From the NCBI GenBank assembly GCA_041164425.1, contig JBEAPO010000127.1:52691-116690 (forward strand): a stretch of 64,000 nt of DNA. Reading direction: 5' to 3'. Each line of letters opens with the position of its first letter. Positions within the stretch are counted from its first letter, which is position 1. Position numbers and translations under genes: made by a program. This document shows positions 40,470 to 49,387 of this stretch, piece by piece. Source of the DNA: F1-20-MAGs119 sp041164425. GTDB taxonomy: Bacteria; Actinomycetota; Acidimicrobiia; Acidimicrobiales; Ilumatobacteraceae. The notes beneath the pieces are model-generated. The model was not told the origin of the DNA and ran no database searches. It saw nothing but the letters and a program-made list of their open reading frames with translations.

Positions 40470-40786
40470 TTGCCGCCGCGGTTGTTCCCACCACGACGTG
40501 GTACCTCGTTCTCGCGGCGGGGCTCTTCGCGATCGGCATGATCGGCGTCCTCGTGCGTCGGAATCCGCTCATCATGTTCATGTGCATCGAGCTCATGTTG
40601 AACGCCGTGAACCTGACGTTCGTGGCGCTCGCCACCGAGCTCGCCGACATCAACGGCCAGACGGCCGTGTTCTTCGTTCTCGTCGTTGCCGCCGCGGAAG
40701 TCGTGGTCGGTCTCGGCATCATCGTTTCCATCATGCGTCGACGCCAGCAGGTGTCGGCCGACGACCTCGCGGCGCTGAAGGGTTGA
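40466..40786 (+). CDS. nuoK: NADH-quinone oxidoreductase subunit K
   Basis: This 106-aa subunit has three membrane helices. The two conserved Glu used in proton transfer are visible: the one in LIMFMCIELMLNAVNL (helix 2) and the one in VVAAAEVVVGLGIIV (helix 3). The GTG start overlaps nuoJ. The short cytosolic tail ends RRRQQVSADDLAALKG. It is an MrpC-like partner of the antiporter-type subunits L, M and N that follow. Confidence 0.94.
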   Translation: MIAAAVVPTTTWYLVLAAGLFAIGMIGVLVRRNPLIMFMCIELMLNAVNLTFVALATELADINGQTAVFFVLVVAAAEVVVGLGIIVSIMRRRQQVSADDLAALKG

Positions 40787-40790
40787 TCAA

Positions 40791-42701
40791 ATGCTCGACG
40801 TCGTTTGGTTGATTCCCGCCCTGCCGCTTGCCGGCTTCATCCTCCTCGTACTTTTCGGCCGCCGTCTCGGCGAACCGAAGGCCGGCTACCTCGCCGCCGC
40901 GATGTGCGGTGGAGCGTTCGTGGTCACCGCGCTCACGTTCTTCGACATGCTGTCGAAGGATGCCGAAGAGCGGTCGCACGTGGTCGATCTCTTCTCGTGG
41001 ATTCCCGTGGGTTCGCTCGAGGTGAAGATGGCCTTCCTCGCCGATCCGTTATCGATCACGATGGCGCTCTTCATCACCGGCATCGGCACGCTCATCCATC
41101 TCTATGCCGTGGGTTACATGCACGGTGATCCGAAGTTCTCGAAGTTCTTCATCTATCTCAATCTCTTCGCGTTCTCGATGCTCATGCTCGTGCTCGGCGA
41201 GAACCTCCTCGTCACGTTCCTCGGCTGGGAGGGCGTGGGTACCTGCTCGTATTTCCTCATCTCCTTCTGGCACACGCGCGAAAGCGCAGCGACTGCGGGC
41301 AAAAAAGCGTTCGTCACCAACCGCGTCGGCGACTGGGGCGTAATGACCGCGATGTTCCTGGCATTTGCATCCGTGGGCACGCTGTCGTACAAGGGCATCA
41401 ACGACGCCGCGATCGGTGGATCGCTCAGCCACGTCACTGCGACGGCCATCGCACTGATGCTCTTCATCGGAGCATGTGGCAAGAGCGCCCAGTTGCCGCT
41501 GTACATCTGGCTGCCCGACGCAATGGAAGGTCCGACACCCGTGTCGGCACTCATCCACGCGGCAACGATGGTCACCGCGGGTGTGTTCCTGATGACCCGC
41601 ATGAACCCGGTGATCCACGAGGCATACACGTGGGCACCGATGATCATTGCCGTCGTCGGAGCGGCAACCGCGCTGTTTGCTGCGACCATCGCCGTCGCGC
41701 AGAACGACATCAAGAAGGTCCTCGCGTATTCGACCGTGTCGCAACTGGGTTACATGTTCCTCGCGGTCGGATCGGGTGCCTACATCGCGGCGATCTTCCA
41801 CATGATCACCCACGCGTTCTTCAAGGCGCTCCTCTTCCTCGGTTCGGGTTCGGTCATCCACGGCATGCACCATGAACAAGACATGCGTCGCATGGGAGCC
41901 CTGCGCAAGCTCATGCCGGTCACCGCGGTCACCTTCATCATCGGGTGGCTGGCGATTGCGGGCGTGCCGCCGTTCGCCGGGTTCTGGTCGAAAGACGAGA
42001 TCCTTCTCTACGTTTACGCCAACAACCGCGGGCTCTACGTCGTCGGTCTCGTCACCGCACTGCTCACCGCCTACTACATGACGCGTCAGGTGATCATGGT
42101 GTTCTTCGGCGAGGCGCGCTGGAACGACCACAGCGAGGAGCACGGTGCGCACGGCGACTTCAAGCCCCATGAGAGCCCGCGCATCATGTTGATGCCGCTC
42201 GTGGTTCTCGCCGGTTTGTCGATCGTCGGCGGCGTGTTGCAGTTGCCGTTCACGAAGGATCTCCACTTCCTCGAGAAGTGGCTCGAACCGGTCGTCGAAC
42301 ACGGCGAGGCGCACATCACCGGTTCGTGGGCGTACGACAACAAGTATCTCCTCATGGGCGTGGCGATCGTCGTTGCGCTTGCAGGTATCGCGGTCGCGGT
42401 CGGTGTCTACGGCAAGAAGAAGTTGAGGGCAATGGAGCCCGAAATCCTCGCCAATGGCTGGTTCTATGACCGCCTGGTGTCGAACTTCATGGGTGGACCC
42501 GGACGTCGTTCGTTCGACGCGGTTGCCTGGGCCGATGCGAACATCATTGATGGCGCGGTTCGTGGCACCGGTGTGGCCGTGCGATCGACCAGTGGCGTCG
42601 TGCGCAGGGTGCAGAGCGGCTTCGTGCGCGCCTATGCCGCGATCATTGCGATTGCGGTGATCCTCATGTTGGTGTGGTTCGTCTACAGGGGGATCGCATG
42701 A
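40791..42701 (+). CDS. nuoL: NADH-quinone oxidoreductase subunit L
   Basis: This 636-aa antiporter-like proton pump has about 16 membrane segments. The key helix-5 Glu is in FLGWEGVGTCSYFLISFW, Lys residues lie in KSAQLPLYIWLPDAMEGPTPVSALIHAATMV and NDIKKVLAYSTVSQLGYMFLA, and the C-terminal lateral helix precedes the last anchor. A short His/Glu-rich loop (HSEEHGAHGDFKPHESP, about 449-465) marks the region where the paralogue NuoL2 has a much larger insert. The stop overlaps nuoM (ATGA). Confidence 0.95.
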   Translation: MLDVVWLIPALPLAGFILLVLFGRRLGEPKAGYLAAAMCGGAFVVTALTFFDMLSKDAEERSHVVDLFSWIPVGSLEVKMAFLADPLSITMALFITGIGTLIHLYAVGYMHGDPKFSKFFIYLNLFAFSMLMLVLGENLLVTFLGWEGVGTCSYFLISFWHTRESAATAGKKAFVTNRVGDWGVMTAMFLAFASVGTLSYKGINDAAIGGSLSHVTATAIALMLFIGACGKSAQLPLYIWLPDAMEGPTPVSALIHAATMVTAGVFLMTRMNPVIHEAYTWAPMIIAVVGAATALFAATIAVAQNDIKKVLAYSTVSQLGYMFLAVGSGAYIAAIFHMITHAFFKALLFLGSGSVIHGMHHEQDMRRMGALRKLMPVTAVTFIIGWLAIAGVPPFAGFWSKDEILLYVYANNRGLYVVGLVTALLTAYYMTRQVIMVFFGEARWNDHSEEHGAHGDFKPHESPRIMLMPLVVLAGLSIVGGVLQLPFTKDLHFLEKWLEPVVEHGEAHITGSWAYDNKYLLMGVAIVVALAGIAVAVGVYGKKKLRAMEPEILANGWFYDRLVSNFMGGPGRRSFDAVAWADANIIDGAVRGTGVAVRSTSGVVRRVQSGFVRAYAAIIAIAVILMLVWFVYRGIA

Positions 42702-44326
42702 TGTTCGCCGCCGAAGCCGCACACGGGTCGACCCTGACGTTCCCGATTCTCACCGCGCTCGTGTTGATTCCCGCCCTCGGCGGCATTCTCACGATTCTCA
42801 CCAGCAACCGTCGTCCCGAGGCGACGAAGTTCGTTGCCCTCGTCGCCAGCACCGTCACGGCCGGTCTCAGCATCTGGTTGCTCTCTTCGTTCGAAACCGC
42901 CGATGCGGGATTCCAGTTCGTCTCGCAGCACCCGTGGATCCGTGACTGGGGGATCGGGTGGCACGTCGGCGTCGACGGAATCTCGCTGTTTCTTGTCGTC
43001 CTGACGGGTCTGTTGTTCCCGCTGGTCATTGCCGGCATCGACCCGCACCACGACCACAAGCGCTACCTCGGATGGATGCTGGTGCTCGAAGCGGGCGTCA
43101 TGGGCAGCTTCATCAGCCTCGACCTTTTCCTCTTTTTCCTGTTCTTCGAGATCGTTCTTGTGCCGATGTACTTCCTCATCGGCGGATGGGGTTACGACCA
43201 GCGCGTGTACGCGGCGACGAAGTTCTTCCTCTACACGATGTTCGGCTCGGCCTTCATGCTCGTTGGAATCATCGCAACCGCGGTACTCGCCAAGAACAGT
43301 CTCGGCTACGTCACCTTCGACCTCGTGAAACTCGCCGAGAGTGCGGAGTTCGCTGCGTCGACGGGGCGTTGGCTCTTCATGGCATTTGCCATCGCCTTTG
43401 CGGTGAAGGTTCCACTCTTTCCGTTGCACACGTGGCTGCCCGATGCACACACCCAGGCACCCACCGGCGGCTCGGTCATCCTCGCGGGCGTGCTTTTAAA
43501 ACTCGGCACGTACGGCTTCCTCCGCTTCGGTCTCTATCTCTTCCCCGAGGCATCGGTCTGGGCGCGTCCGTTGTTCCTTACCCTTGCGGTCATCGGCATT
43601 CTCTGGGGCGCCATCGCGGCAACCATGCAGAAAGACCTGAAGCGCCTCGTCGCCTACTCCTCGGTTGCCCACCTCGGTTTCATCGTCCTCGGTACGTTCG
43701 CGTTCACGTCGCAGGCCATCACCGGTGGTGTCATGCAGATGGTCAACCACGGCATCTCGACCGGCGCGCTCTTCCTGCTCGTCGGGATGATTTACGAGCG
43801 CCGTCACACGCGCGAGATCTCGCAGTTGAAGGGTCTCCAATCCGTCGCGCCGATCTTCGCCGCGGCATTCATGGTCGTCATGCTGTCGTCGATTGGAGTG
43901 CCCGGCCTCAACGGTTTCGTCGGCGAGTTCCTCATTCTCATCGGATCGTTCGGAAATGCACGGTGGTGGGTGGTCGTTGGTGCAACCGGTGTGATCCTCG
44001 CCGCGCTCTACCTGCTGTGGGCTTACCAACGTGTCTTCCACGGTGAGCCCGACGAGGAGAATTCCTCGTTCGCCGAACTGCGACCCCGTGAAGGACTGTT
44101 GCTTCTCACGTTCATCGCGGCGATCGTATTCACCGGCGTCTTCCCGAAGCCGATGCTCGACCGTATCGAGCCCAGCGTGAAGGCCCTTGTCGCCCACGTC
44201 GAAGACCACACCGGTCGTACGCTCGAGTTCGAGGAGAAGGAAATCGCCCCCGTCGAACACTCGGGGGATCACTCCGATGACAAGTCCCAGTCAGATGAGT
44301 CGGATTCCGAAGGGCACGGAGGCTGA
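42698..44326 (+). CDS. nuoM: NADH-quinone oxidoreductase subunit M
   Basis: This 542-aa antiporter-like proton pump has about 14 helices. The key Glu is in FFLFFEIVLVPMYFLIGGWG; GVDGISLFLVVLTGLLFPL, KVPLFPLHTWLPDAHTQAPTGGSV and KDLKRLVAYSSVAHLGFI are typical family blocks. ATG 42698 overlaps the nuoL stop (MMFAAEAAHG start). The C-terminal 45 residues are a hydrophilic acidic/His tail (VEHSGDHSDDKSQSDESD) not needed for the core fold. Confidence 0.95.
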   Translation: MMFAAEAAHGSTLTFPILTALVLIPALGGILTILTSNRRPEATKFVALVASTVTAGLSIWLLSSFETADAGFQFVSQHPWIRDWGIGWHVGVDGISLFLVVLTGLLFPLVIAGIDPHHDHKRYLGWMLVLEAGVMGSFISLDLFLFFLFFEIVLVPMYFLIGGWGYDQRVYAATKFFLYTMFGSAFMLVGIIATAVLAKNSLGYVTFDLVKLAESAEFAASTGRWLFMAFAIAFAVKVPLFPLHTWLPDAHTQAPTGGSVILAGVLLKLGTYGFLRFGLYLFPEASVWARPLFLTLAVIGILWGAIAATMQKDLKRLVAYSSVAHLGFIVLGTFAFTSQAITGGVMQMVNHGISTGALFLLVGMIYERRHTREISQLKGLQSVAPIFAAAFMVVMLSSIGVPGLNGFVGEFLILIGSFGNARWWVVVGATGVILAALYLLWAYQRVFHGEPDEENSSFAELRPREGLLLLTFIAAIVFTGVFPKPMLDRIEPSVKALVAHVEDHTGRTLEFEEKEIAPVEHSGDHSDDKSQSDESDSEGHGG

Positions 44327-44328
44327 CG

Positions 44329-45840
44329 ATGTTCGCTGCTGAAACCCTCGCCGGGCCCTCGATCCCGTGGTTCAATCTCAGTCCGCTGTTGGCCTTGCTC
44401 GCCGGAGCGTGTGTTTTGATGCTCGGTGGATCGCTGCTGCCGCAGTGGCCGCGTGGTTTGTACGGCATCGTCAGTGCGGCAACGGCCGCGACGTCGATCG
44501 TTTTGTGCTTCTTCCTCTGGGACAATCTCTCCGATGGTCGTCCAGAAACGATCGTCAACGATGCACTCGCATTCGATCACTTCGCGGTTCTCGGAACGAT
44601 CACGATCTGTGTGGCGGTGCTTCTCGCCAGTTTGACGACGAGTGACTATCTCGTGCGCGAGGGTGAAGACGGACCAGAGCTGTTCGTGCTGTACCTCGCT
44701 GCAGCCATCGGTGGCATCGTCATGGTGGCGTCACAGGACCTCATTGTTCTGTTCCTCGGCCTCGAGACCCTCAGCCTCGCGTTGTACGTCCTCGCGGCGA
44801 GCAACCGCCGTCGCGAGGAAAGCCAGGAGGCGGGTCTCAAGTACTTCATCCTCGGCGGTTTCTCGTCGGCGTTCTTCCTCTACGGAATCGCGCTCATCTA
44901 CGGTGCGACGAAGCACACCAATCTCGGCCGCATCATGGAGTCGCTGTCGACCGAGCAGGTGTTCCCGCGTAACGACGTGTTGTTGCTCGTCGGTGTCGGT
45001 CTGCTCCTCGTCGGTCTTGCATTCAAGGTCGCCGCGGTGCCCTTCCAGGTGTGGACCCCCGACGTCTACCAGGGTGCTCCGACGCCCGTCACATCGTTCA
45101 TGGCGTCGGCCGGCAAGACGGCGGCGTTTGCCGCGTTGTTGCGTGTCAGTGTGACCGCCCTCGAGAGTCGTGTCGACGACTGGCGCCCGGTCGTCTGGGT
45201 GCTCGCCGTTCTCAGCCTCGTCGTCGGGTCGGTGCTCGCCGTCACGCAAACCAATGTGAAGCGCATGCTCGCGTACTCGTCGATCAGCCACGCCGGCTTC
45301 ATCCTGCTCGGTGTCGAAGCCGCGTCACACACCTCGTCGTCGAGCGCAGGCGACGGCATCGCATCGGCGATGACGTATCTGCTGCTCTACACGGTCCTCG
45401 TCATCGGAACCTTCACGATCGTCGGCCTCGTCGCCGGCCAGGGTGACGGCGCATCGAATCTCACCGACTTCCGCGGACTCGGTCGTCGTCGTCCGGCACT
45501 CGCGCTCGCGCTCACGGTTTTCCTTCTCGCCCAAGCCGGCATGCCACTGACGTCGGGCTTCGTCGCCAAGTTCGGCGTCATCCGCGCGGCGATCGAGACG
45601 CACAGCTATGCGATCGCAATCATCGCGATGCTGGCGTCGGTAATCGGTGCCTACCTCTACCTACGCATCATGGTGAGCGCATGGATGGAAGACGCCGAAG
45701 GCGAAGAAGCGGCGCCGAAGGTTCCGTTCCTCTCGGGTCTAGCGGTCACCGCGGCCGTCGTGTTCACGCTGGTCGTCGGGGTTGTTCCGGGTTGGTTGCT
45801 CGACGCGACGCGTCAGGTGATCTCGCTCGCCGGTCGCTGA
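44329..45840 (+). CDS. nuoN: NADH-quinone oxidoreductase subunit N
   Basis: This 503-aa antiporter-like pump is the last gene of the complete nuo set. It shows the helix-5 Glu in LFLGLETLSLALYVLAA, AFKVAAVPFQVWTPDVYQGAPTPVTSFMA, and TNVKRMLAYSSISHAGFILLG. About 14 membrane segments. The gene starts 2 nt after nuoM and ends 12 bp before the convergent ilvA stop, leaving no room for an intrinsic terminator. Confidence 0.95.
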   Translation: MFAAETLAGPSIPWFNLSPLLALLAGACVLMLGGSLLPQWPRGLYGIVSAATAATSIVLCFFLWDNLSDGRPETIVNDALAFDHFAVLGTITICVAVLLASLTTSDYLVREGEDGPELFVLYLAAAIGGIVMVASQDLIVLFLGLETLSLALYVLAASNRRREESQEAGLKYFILGGFSSAFFLYGIALIYGATKHTNLGRIMESLSTEQVFPRNDVLLLVGVGLLLVGLAFKVAAVPFQVWTPDVYQGAPTPVTSFMASAGKTAAFAALLRVSVTALESRVDDWRPVVWVLAVLSLVVGSVLAVTQTNVKRMLAYSSISHAGFILLGVEAASHTSSSSAGDGIASAMTYLLLYTVLVIGTFTIVGLVAGQGDGASNLTDFRGLGRRRPALALALTVFLLAQAGMPLTSGFVAKFGVIRAAIETHSYAIAIIAMLASVIGAYLYLRIMVSAWMEDAEGEEAAPKVPFLSGLAVTAAVVFTLVVGVVPGWLLDATRQVISLAGR

Positions 45841-45852
45841 GGCAACCTCTCG

Positions 45853-47061
45853 TCAGCGTTCGAGTTCCTCGACCTCGTAACCCGCGCTGCGCGCCGCGTC
45901 GACGACGTTGTCGGCGTGTTCGATGCCACGTGTCTCGAGGACGATCTGTACACCGGTTTCGCGAACATGGAGATCGACACCTTCGCGCACGTGCTCGACT
46001 TCGATGAGGTTCGCACCCTGGCCGGCCAGCAACGTGAGAAGGTTTGCGAGTCCACCCGGTCGGTCGGGAATACGCGCGAAGAGCAACAATCGTCGACCGG
46101 CCTGTGTTTCGTGACGGCGAACGAGACCCGGCAGTAGGCCAAGATCGACGTTGCCCCCGGACAAGACGACGCATGTGACACCGTCGGTCGCGGGACGCAC
46201 GAGTCCACGCATCAACGCGGCGGCGCCGACTCCGCCACCACCCTCCACCAGCAACTTGCCACGTTCCATGAGAAGGATCATCGCGTCGGCGACGTCGTCT
46301 TCTTCCACGACCACGACGTCGTCGACGAATTCCTCGATGATGGGACGGGTCACCGCACCGGGCTTCTTCACGGCGATGCCGTCGGCGAGGGTGACAACGG
46401 GTCCTTCGGGCGCAGGGAGGTGTGCGTACGGCGCGCACACCGACACCTGCACACCGATCACGCGAATACGAGGGTCGTGTTGTTTCAATGCGATCGCAGC
46501 ACCACCGGTGAGTCCGCCACCGCCGAGCGGGATGATCACCGTGCGCAGATCGGCAATGTCTTCGACGAGTTCGAGGCCGAGAGTCGCCTGGCCCGCGACA
46601 ACCGCGGGGTCGTCGTACGGATGGCAGAAGTTCATGCCCGTGGCGGCGGCGCGTTCCTTTGCAAGCGCGACCGCGTTGTCGAGTGAGTCACCGCCCTCCG
46701 AGATCGTCGCACCGTAGGCGCGGCATGCGGCGATCTTGGAAATCGAAGCACCGGCGGGTACGAAAATCTCGCATGCGATGCCGTTCACCTGGGCAGCAAA
46801 AGCGATCGCCTGCGCATGATTGCCCGCGCTGCCCGCGACGACACCGCTCGAAGCGCTCGGACCGAGCGACGCCACCTTGTTCATTGCGCCGCGGATCTTG
46901 AATGAACCCGTCCGTTGGAGGTTTTCGGCTTTCAGGACGATGTTGCCGCCGCATCGCGCCGTGAGCGCGGCCGACTCGGTGATGGGAGTTCGCTTGACGT
47001 AAGCCGCGCCCGCTGCACGTGCCGCGAGGATCTGGTCACGAGTGATTGGTGCCGATCCCAT
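45853..47061 (-). CDS. ilvA: threonine ammonia-lyase with C-terminal ACT domain
   Basis: This 402-aa PLP enzyme deaminates threonine to 2-oxobutanoate. The Schiff-base Lys55 is in RTGSFKIRGA, the phosphate-binding loop is SAGNHAQA, and the Gly-rich PLP segment is IPLGGGGLTGG. The C-terminus (about 325-400: FARIPDRPGGLANLLTLLAGQGANLIEVEH) is one ACT domain, as in the TdcB/IlvA-short class that is regulated by amino acids or nucleotides. Whether it is biosynthetic or catabolic is open. It is divergent from a glutamine amidotransferase with only 19 bp between starts. Confidence 0.92.
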   Translation of the reverse strand: MGSAPITRDQILAARAAGAAYVKRTPITESAALTARCGGNIVLKAENLQRTGSFKIRGAMNKVASLGPSASSGVVAGSAGNHAQAIAFAAQVNGIACEIFVPAGASISKIAACRAYGATISEGGDSLDNAVALAKERAAATGMNFCHPYDDPAVVAGQATLGLELVEDIADLRTVIIPLGGGGLTGGAAIALKQHDPRIRVIGVQVSVCAPYAHLPAPEGPVVTLADGIAVKKPGAVTRPIIEEFVDDVVVVEEDDVADAMILLMERGKLLVEGGGGVGAAALMRGLVRPATDGVTCVVLSGGNVDLGLLPGLVRRHETQAGRRLLLFARIPDRPGGLANLLTLLAGQGANLIEVEHVREGVDLHVRETGVQIVLETRGIEHADNVVDAARSAGYEVEELER

Positions 47062-47068
47062 TCGGAAT

Positions 47069-47075
47069 TACCGTA
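47069..47075. promoter_or_regulatory. overlapping divergent -10 elements (ilvA / amidotransferase)
   Basis: TACCGTA reads TACCGT on the plus strand, 6 nt before GTG 47081, and TACGGT on the minus strand, 8 nt before ATG 47061. Both genes would be leaderless, and their promoters would exclude each other. Confidence 0.45.
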
Positions 47076-47080
47076 CCCCC

Positions 47081-47752
47081 GTGCGCGCGATCATGATTGC
47101 CAACCATGCCGACGCCGATGGCGGCGAAGTAGCGGCGCGCTTCGAGCAACACGGGTGGGTTTTTGAAACCTGGAACCGCGAGGATGCTCCCGACTGGGAT
47201 CCATTACCCGGCGACGTCGGTCTCGTCGTACCTCTCGGTTCGGACTGGTCGGTGTACTGGGCCGACATCGCCCCGAACGTCGCGGCCGAGTCGGCCCTGC
47301 TGCGAGCGGCCCACACCCGTGGGGTACCGATTTTCGGCATCTGCTTCGGGGGCCAGATGTTGGCCCACGCACTTGGTGGGACGGTCGAACGGTCGCCTGA
47401 ACCAGAAATTGGATGGTTTTCCGTCGATTTCGGCCAAAAACTGGCAAAGTTTGGACAAGAAGTCTGGTTTCAGTGGCATTACGACCGGTTCGTGCCCCCG
47501 ACGGGGGCAGAGGTTCTGGCCACCAGTGCCCAAGGAACCCAGGCCTTCATCATGGGTCGCAGCCTGGGGCTGCAGTTCCATCCCGAGATCACCCCGCGGA
47601 TCGTCGAGCGTTGGTCGGCGGGCCAGGGGGAGGCCGAACTCGAGCGGGTCGGCATCGACCGCGCAGGGCTCATCGCCGCGACTCGTTCACATGCGCACGT
47701 GGCGGCAACGGTCGCGCATCGCCTCGTCGACTGGTTCCTCGCGAGCGTGTGA
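47081..47752 (+). CDS. class I glutamine amidotransferase (GMP synthase-like)
   Basis: This 223-aa stand-alone GATase domain has the nucleophile Cys88 in IFGICFGGQMLAHALGG and the His-Glu pair in GLQFHPEIT, forming the usual triad. There is no synthetase domain, so it is not a full GuaA; similar small proteins are annotated as GMP synthase-like amidotransferases or gamma-glutamyl hydrolases. The acceptor substrate is unknown. GTG 47081 is chosen with the overlapping promoter; ATG 47093 is possible. The open frame ahead of it belongs to ilvA's 5' end on the other strand. Confidence 0.85.
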   Translation: MRAIMIANHADADGGEVAARFEQHGWVFETWNREDAPDWDPLPGDVGLVVPLGSDWSVYWADIAPNVAAESALLRAAHTRGVPIFGICFGGQMLAHALGGTVERSPEPEIGWFSVDFGQKLAKFGQEVWFQWHYDRFVPPTGAEVLATSAQGTQAFIMGRSLGLQFHPEITPRIVERWSAGQGEAELERVGIDRAGLIAATRSHAHVAATVAHRLVDWFLASV

Positions 47753-47824
47753 CCGACTCGCTGGCGTACACACGTCAGGCTCAGCAACATCACGCCTATT
47801 TCTGTCCTGACGGGGGGTGGGTAG

Positions 47825-47830
47825 TAGTTT
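47825..47830 (+). promoter_or_regulatory. -10 element of the second nuo operon
   Basis: TAGTTT ends 8 nt before ATG 47839. The GGAGG between them is only 2 nt from the ATG, too close for a normal Shine-Dalgarno, so a leaderless start is plausible. Confidence 0.45.
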
Positions 47831-47838
47831 CGGAGGCG

Positions 47839-48204
47839 ATGTCCCCCTTCTTGCGGTCATACCTCACCGTCGTGTGGTTCGGCCTCGCGGCCTTCCTTCT
47901 CGGCGGATTGCTTTTGTGGCTCGCCTCGTTGCTGCGGCCGGTCAAGCCGACCCCGGAAAAGGTCCTCGCCTACGAGAGTGGTGTCGATCCGGTGGGCGAA
48001 GGATGGTCGCAAAGCCAGATCCGCTATTACGTCTTCGCACTCCTCTTTGTCGTGTTCGACGTCGAGGCGGTGTTTCTCTTCCCGTGGGCGACGCAACTCG
48101 AGCGTTATGGGTCGTTCGGTCTGGTCGAAATGGGCGTTTTCGTCGCGGTCCTGCTGCTCGGACTCGTGTACGCATGGCGCAAGGGGGTCCTGCGCTGGGT
48201 CTAG
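47839..48204 (+). CDS. nuoA2: complex I subunit A, second copy
   Basis: This 121-aa subunit is of normal NuoA length with three helices and the motifs VLAYESGVDPVGEG and RYYVFALLFVVFDVEAVFLFPWA. It differs from NuoA1 in having YESG where NuoA1 has YECG; the Cys of the loop is therefore Ser. It opens the 11-gene operon nuoABCDHIJKLMN that has no nuoEFG. ATG 47839 is supported by a TAGTTT box; the upstream open frame is the amidotransferase gene in another frame. Confidence 0.94.
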   Translation: MSPFLRSYLTVVWFGLAAFLLGGLLLWLASLLRPVKPTPEKVLAYESGVDPVGEGWSQSQIRYYVFALLFVVFDVEAVFLFPWATQLERYGSFGLVEMGVFVAVLLLGLVYAWRKGVLRWV

Positions 48205-48240
48205 GCCGCGCAGGAGTCAGAACGGATCAAAGGAAAAGAC

Positions 48241-48792
48241 ATGGGACTCGTAGATCGTGGGCGACTGCCCAAATCACTGAATTCACTGTTCAACCTCGGG
48301 CGTTCGTATTCGCTCTGGGTGTATCAGTGGGGCCTTGCCTGTTGCGCAATCGAAATGGGTGCCGCCTTCGGCTCACCTCGTTACGACGTGATGCGTCTCG
48401 GCGTCATCCCGCTGCCGGCTAGTCCGCGGCAGGCCGACCTCGTCGTGATTTCGGGAACCGTCACCGACAAGATGGCACCAGCGGTCAAACGTCTCTACGA
48501 GCAGATGCCCGAGCCGAAGTACGTGATCTCGATGGGCAGCTGCGCGAACTGTGGCGGGCCGTACTGGGACAGCTATTCGGTGACGAAGGGCGTCGACCAG
48601 ATCATTCCCGTCGACGTGTACGTACCGGGATGCCCGCCGCGTCCGGAGGCATTGCTCGAGGGCATCGTTCTCCTGCAGCAACGCATCAAGAACGAAGACA
48701 TGGGCGCACGTTGGCGTGGTGAAGGAACCGTCTCGCTCGCCGCATCCGCCGAAGCCGAGCGCAAGGGAGAACCCGTTGTCGTCGCTCGCTGA
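48241..48792 (+). CDS. nuoB2: complex I subunit B, second copy
   Basis: This 183-aa subunit keeps all N2 cluster ligands: GLACCAIEMGAAF, SMGSCANCGGPYW and YVPGCPPRPE. The third block has CANC, with one extra Cys compared with NuoB1 (CASS). A normal AAAGGA-like sequence precedes the ATG. The C-terminus (from about 145) is charged and variable and overlaps the start region of nuoC2, which begins 17 bp before the nuoB2 stop. Confidence 0.95.
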   Translation: MGLVDRGRLPKSLNSLFNLGRSYSLWVYQWGLACCAIEMGAAFGSPRYDVMRLGVIPLPASPRQADLVVISGTVTDKMAPAVKRLYEQMPEPKYVISMGSCANCGGPYWDSYSVTKGVDQIIPVDVYVPGCPPRPEALLEGIVLLQQRIKNEDMGARWRGEGTVSLAASAEAERKGEPVVVAR

Positions 48793-49387
48793 AATCACTG
48801 CCGCACTCGGCGATGTCATCGAGGAGTCGTTCGAAAAGGGTCCGGAAGGCAACGTCGACACGTGGATTCGCGTCAAGACTGAATCGTGGCGCGACGCCGC
48901 ACGCTCGTTGCGCGAGAAGCTCGGCTATGACTACTTCTGTTTCCTCTCGGCAATCGACTGGATGCCATCGCCGTACGGCCGTGGTGAGGAAGACCCGACC
49001 GTCGAACGCGAGCCGATCGACTCGACGGTCCGTCAGGGCTACGCCGGCGGTGCCACGCGCATGCAGGTGTTCGCACGTCTGGTCAACCACCGCACGCGTC
49101 ACGGCGTCACCTTGAAAGCCGACGTACCCGACGACTCGATGGCGGTCGATTCGTGGGTGGGTGTTTTCGCCGGCGCGAACTGGCACGAGCGCGAAACGCA
49201 CGAGATGTTCGGTATCGATTTCGCCGGACATCCCGATCTGCGGAACATGTATCTGCCCACTGACTTCGAGGGTTACCCATTGCGCAAGGACTTCCCGTTG
49301 CTCGCACGCATCGTGAAGCCGTGGCCGGGAATCGTCGACGTCGAACCGCTGCCCGGTGGCGGCGATGACGAAGGAGTCGCCGAATGA
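48776..49387 (+). CDS. nuoC2: complex I subunit C, second copy
   Basis: This 203-aa 30-kDa-type subunit contains DYFCFLSAIDW, MQVFARLVNHRTRHGVTLKADVP and the signature HERETHEMFGIDFAGHPDLRNMYLPTDFEGYPLRKDFPL. TTG 48776 is chosen because GGGAGA lies about 7 nt upstream and the sequence reads LSSLAEITAAL; the longer frame is only nuoB2 in another phase. An insert around residues 60-85 (GRGEEDPTVEREPID) lengthens it against NuoC1. The stop overlaps nuoD2 (ATGA). Confidence 0.92.
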   Translation: MSSLAEITAALGDVIEESFEKGPEGNVDTWIRVKTESWRDAARSLREKLGYDYFCFLSAIDWMPSPYGRGEEDPTVEREPIDSTVRQGYAGGATRMQVFARLVNHRTRHGVTLKADVPDDSMAVDSWVGVFAGANWHERETHEMFGIDFAGHPDLRNMYLPTDFEGYPLRKDFPLLARIVKPWPGIVDVEPLPGGGDDEGVAE

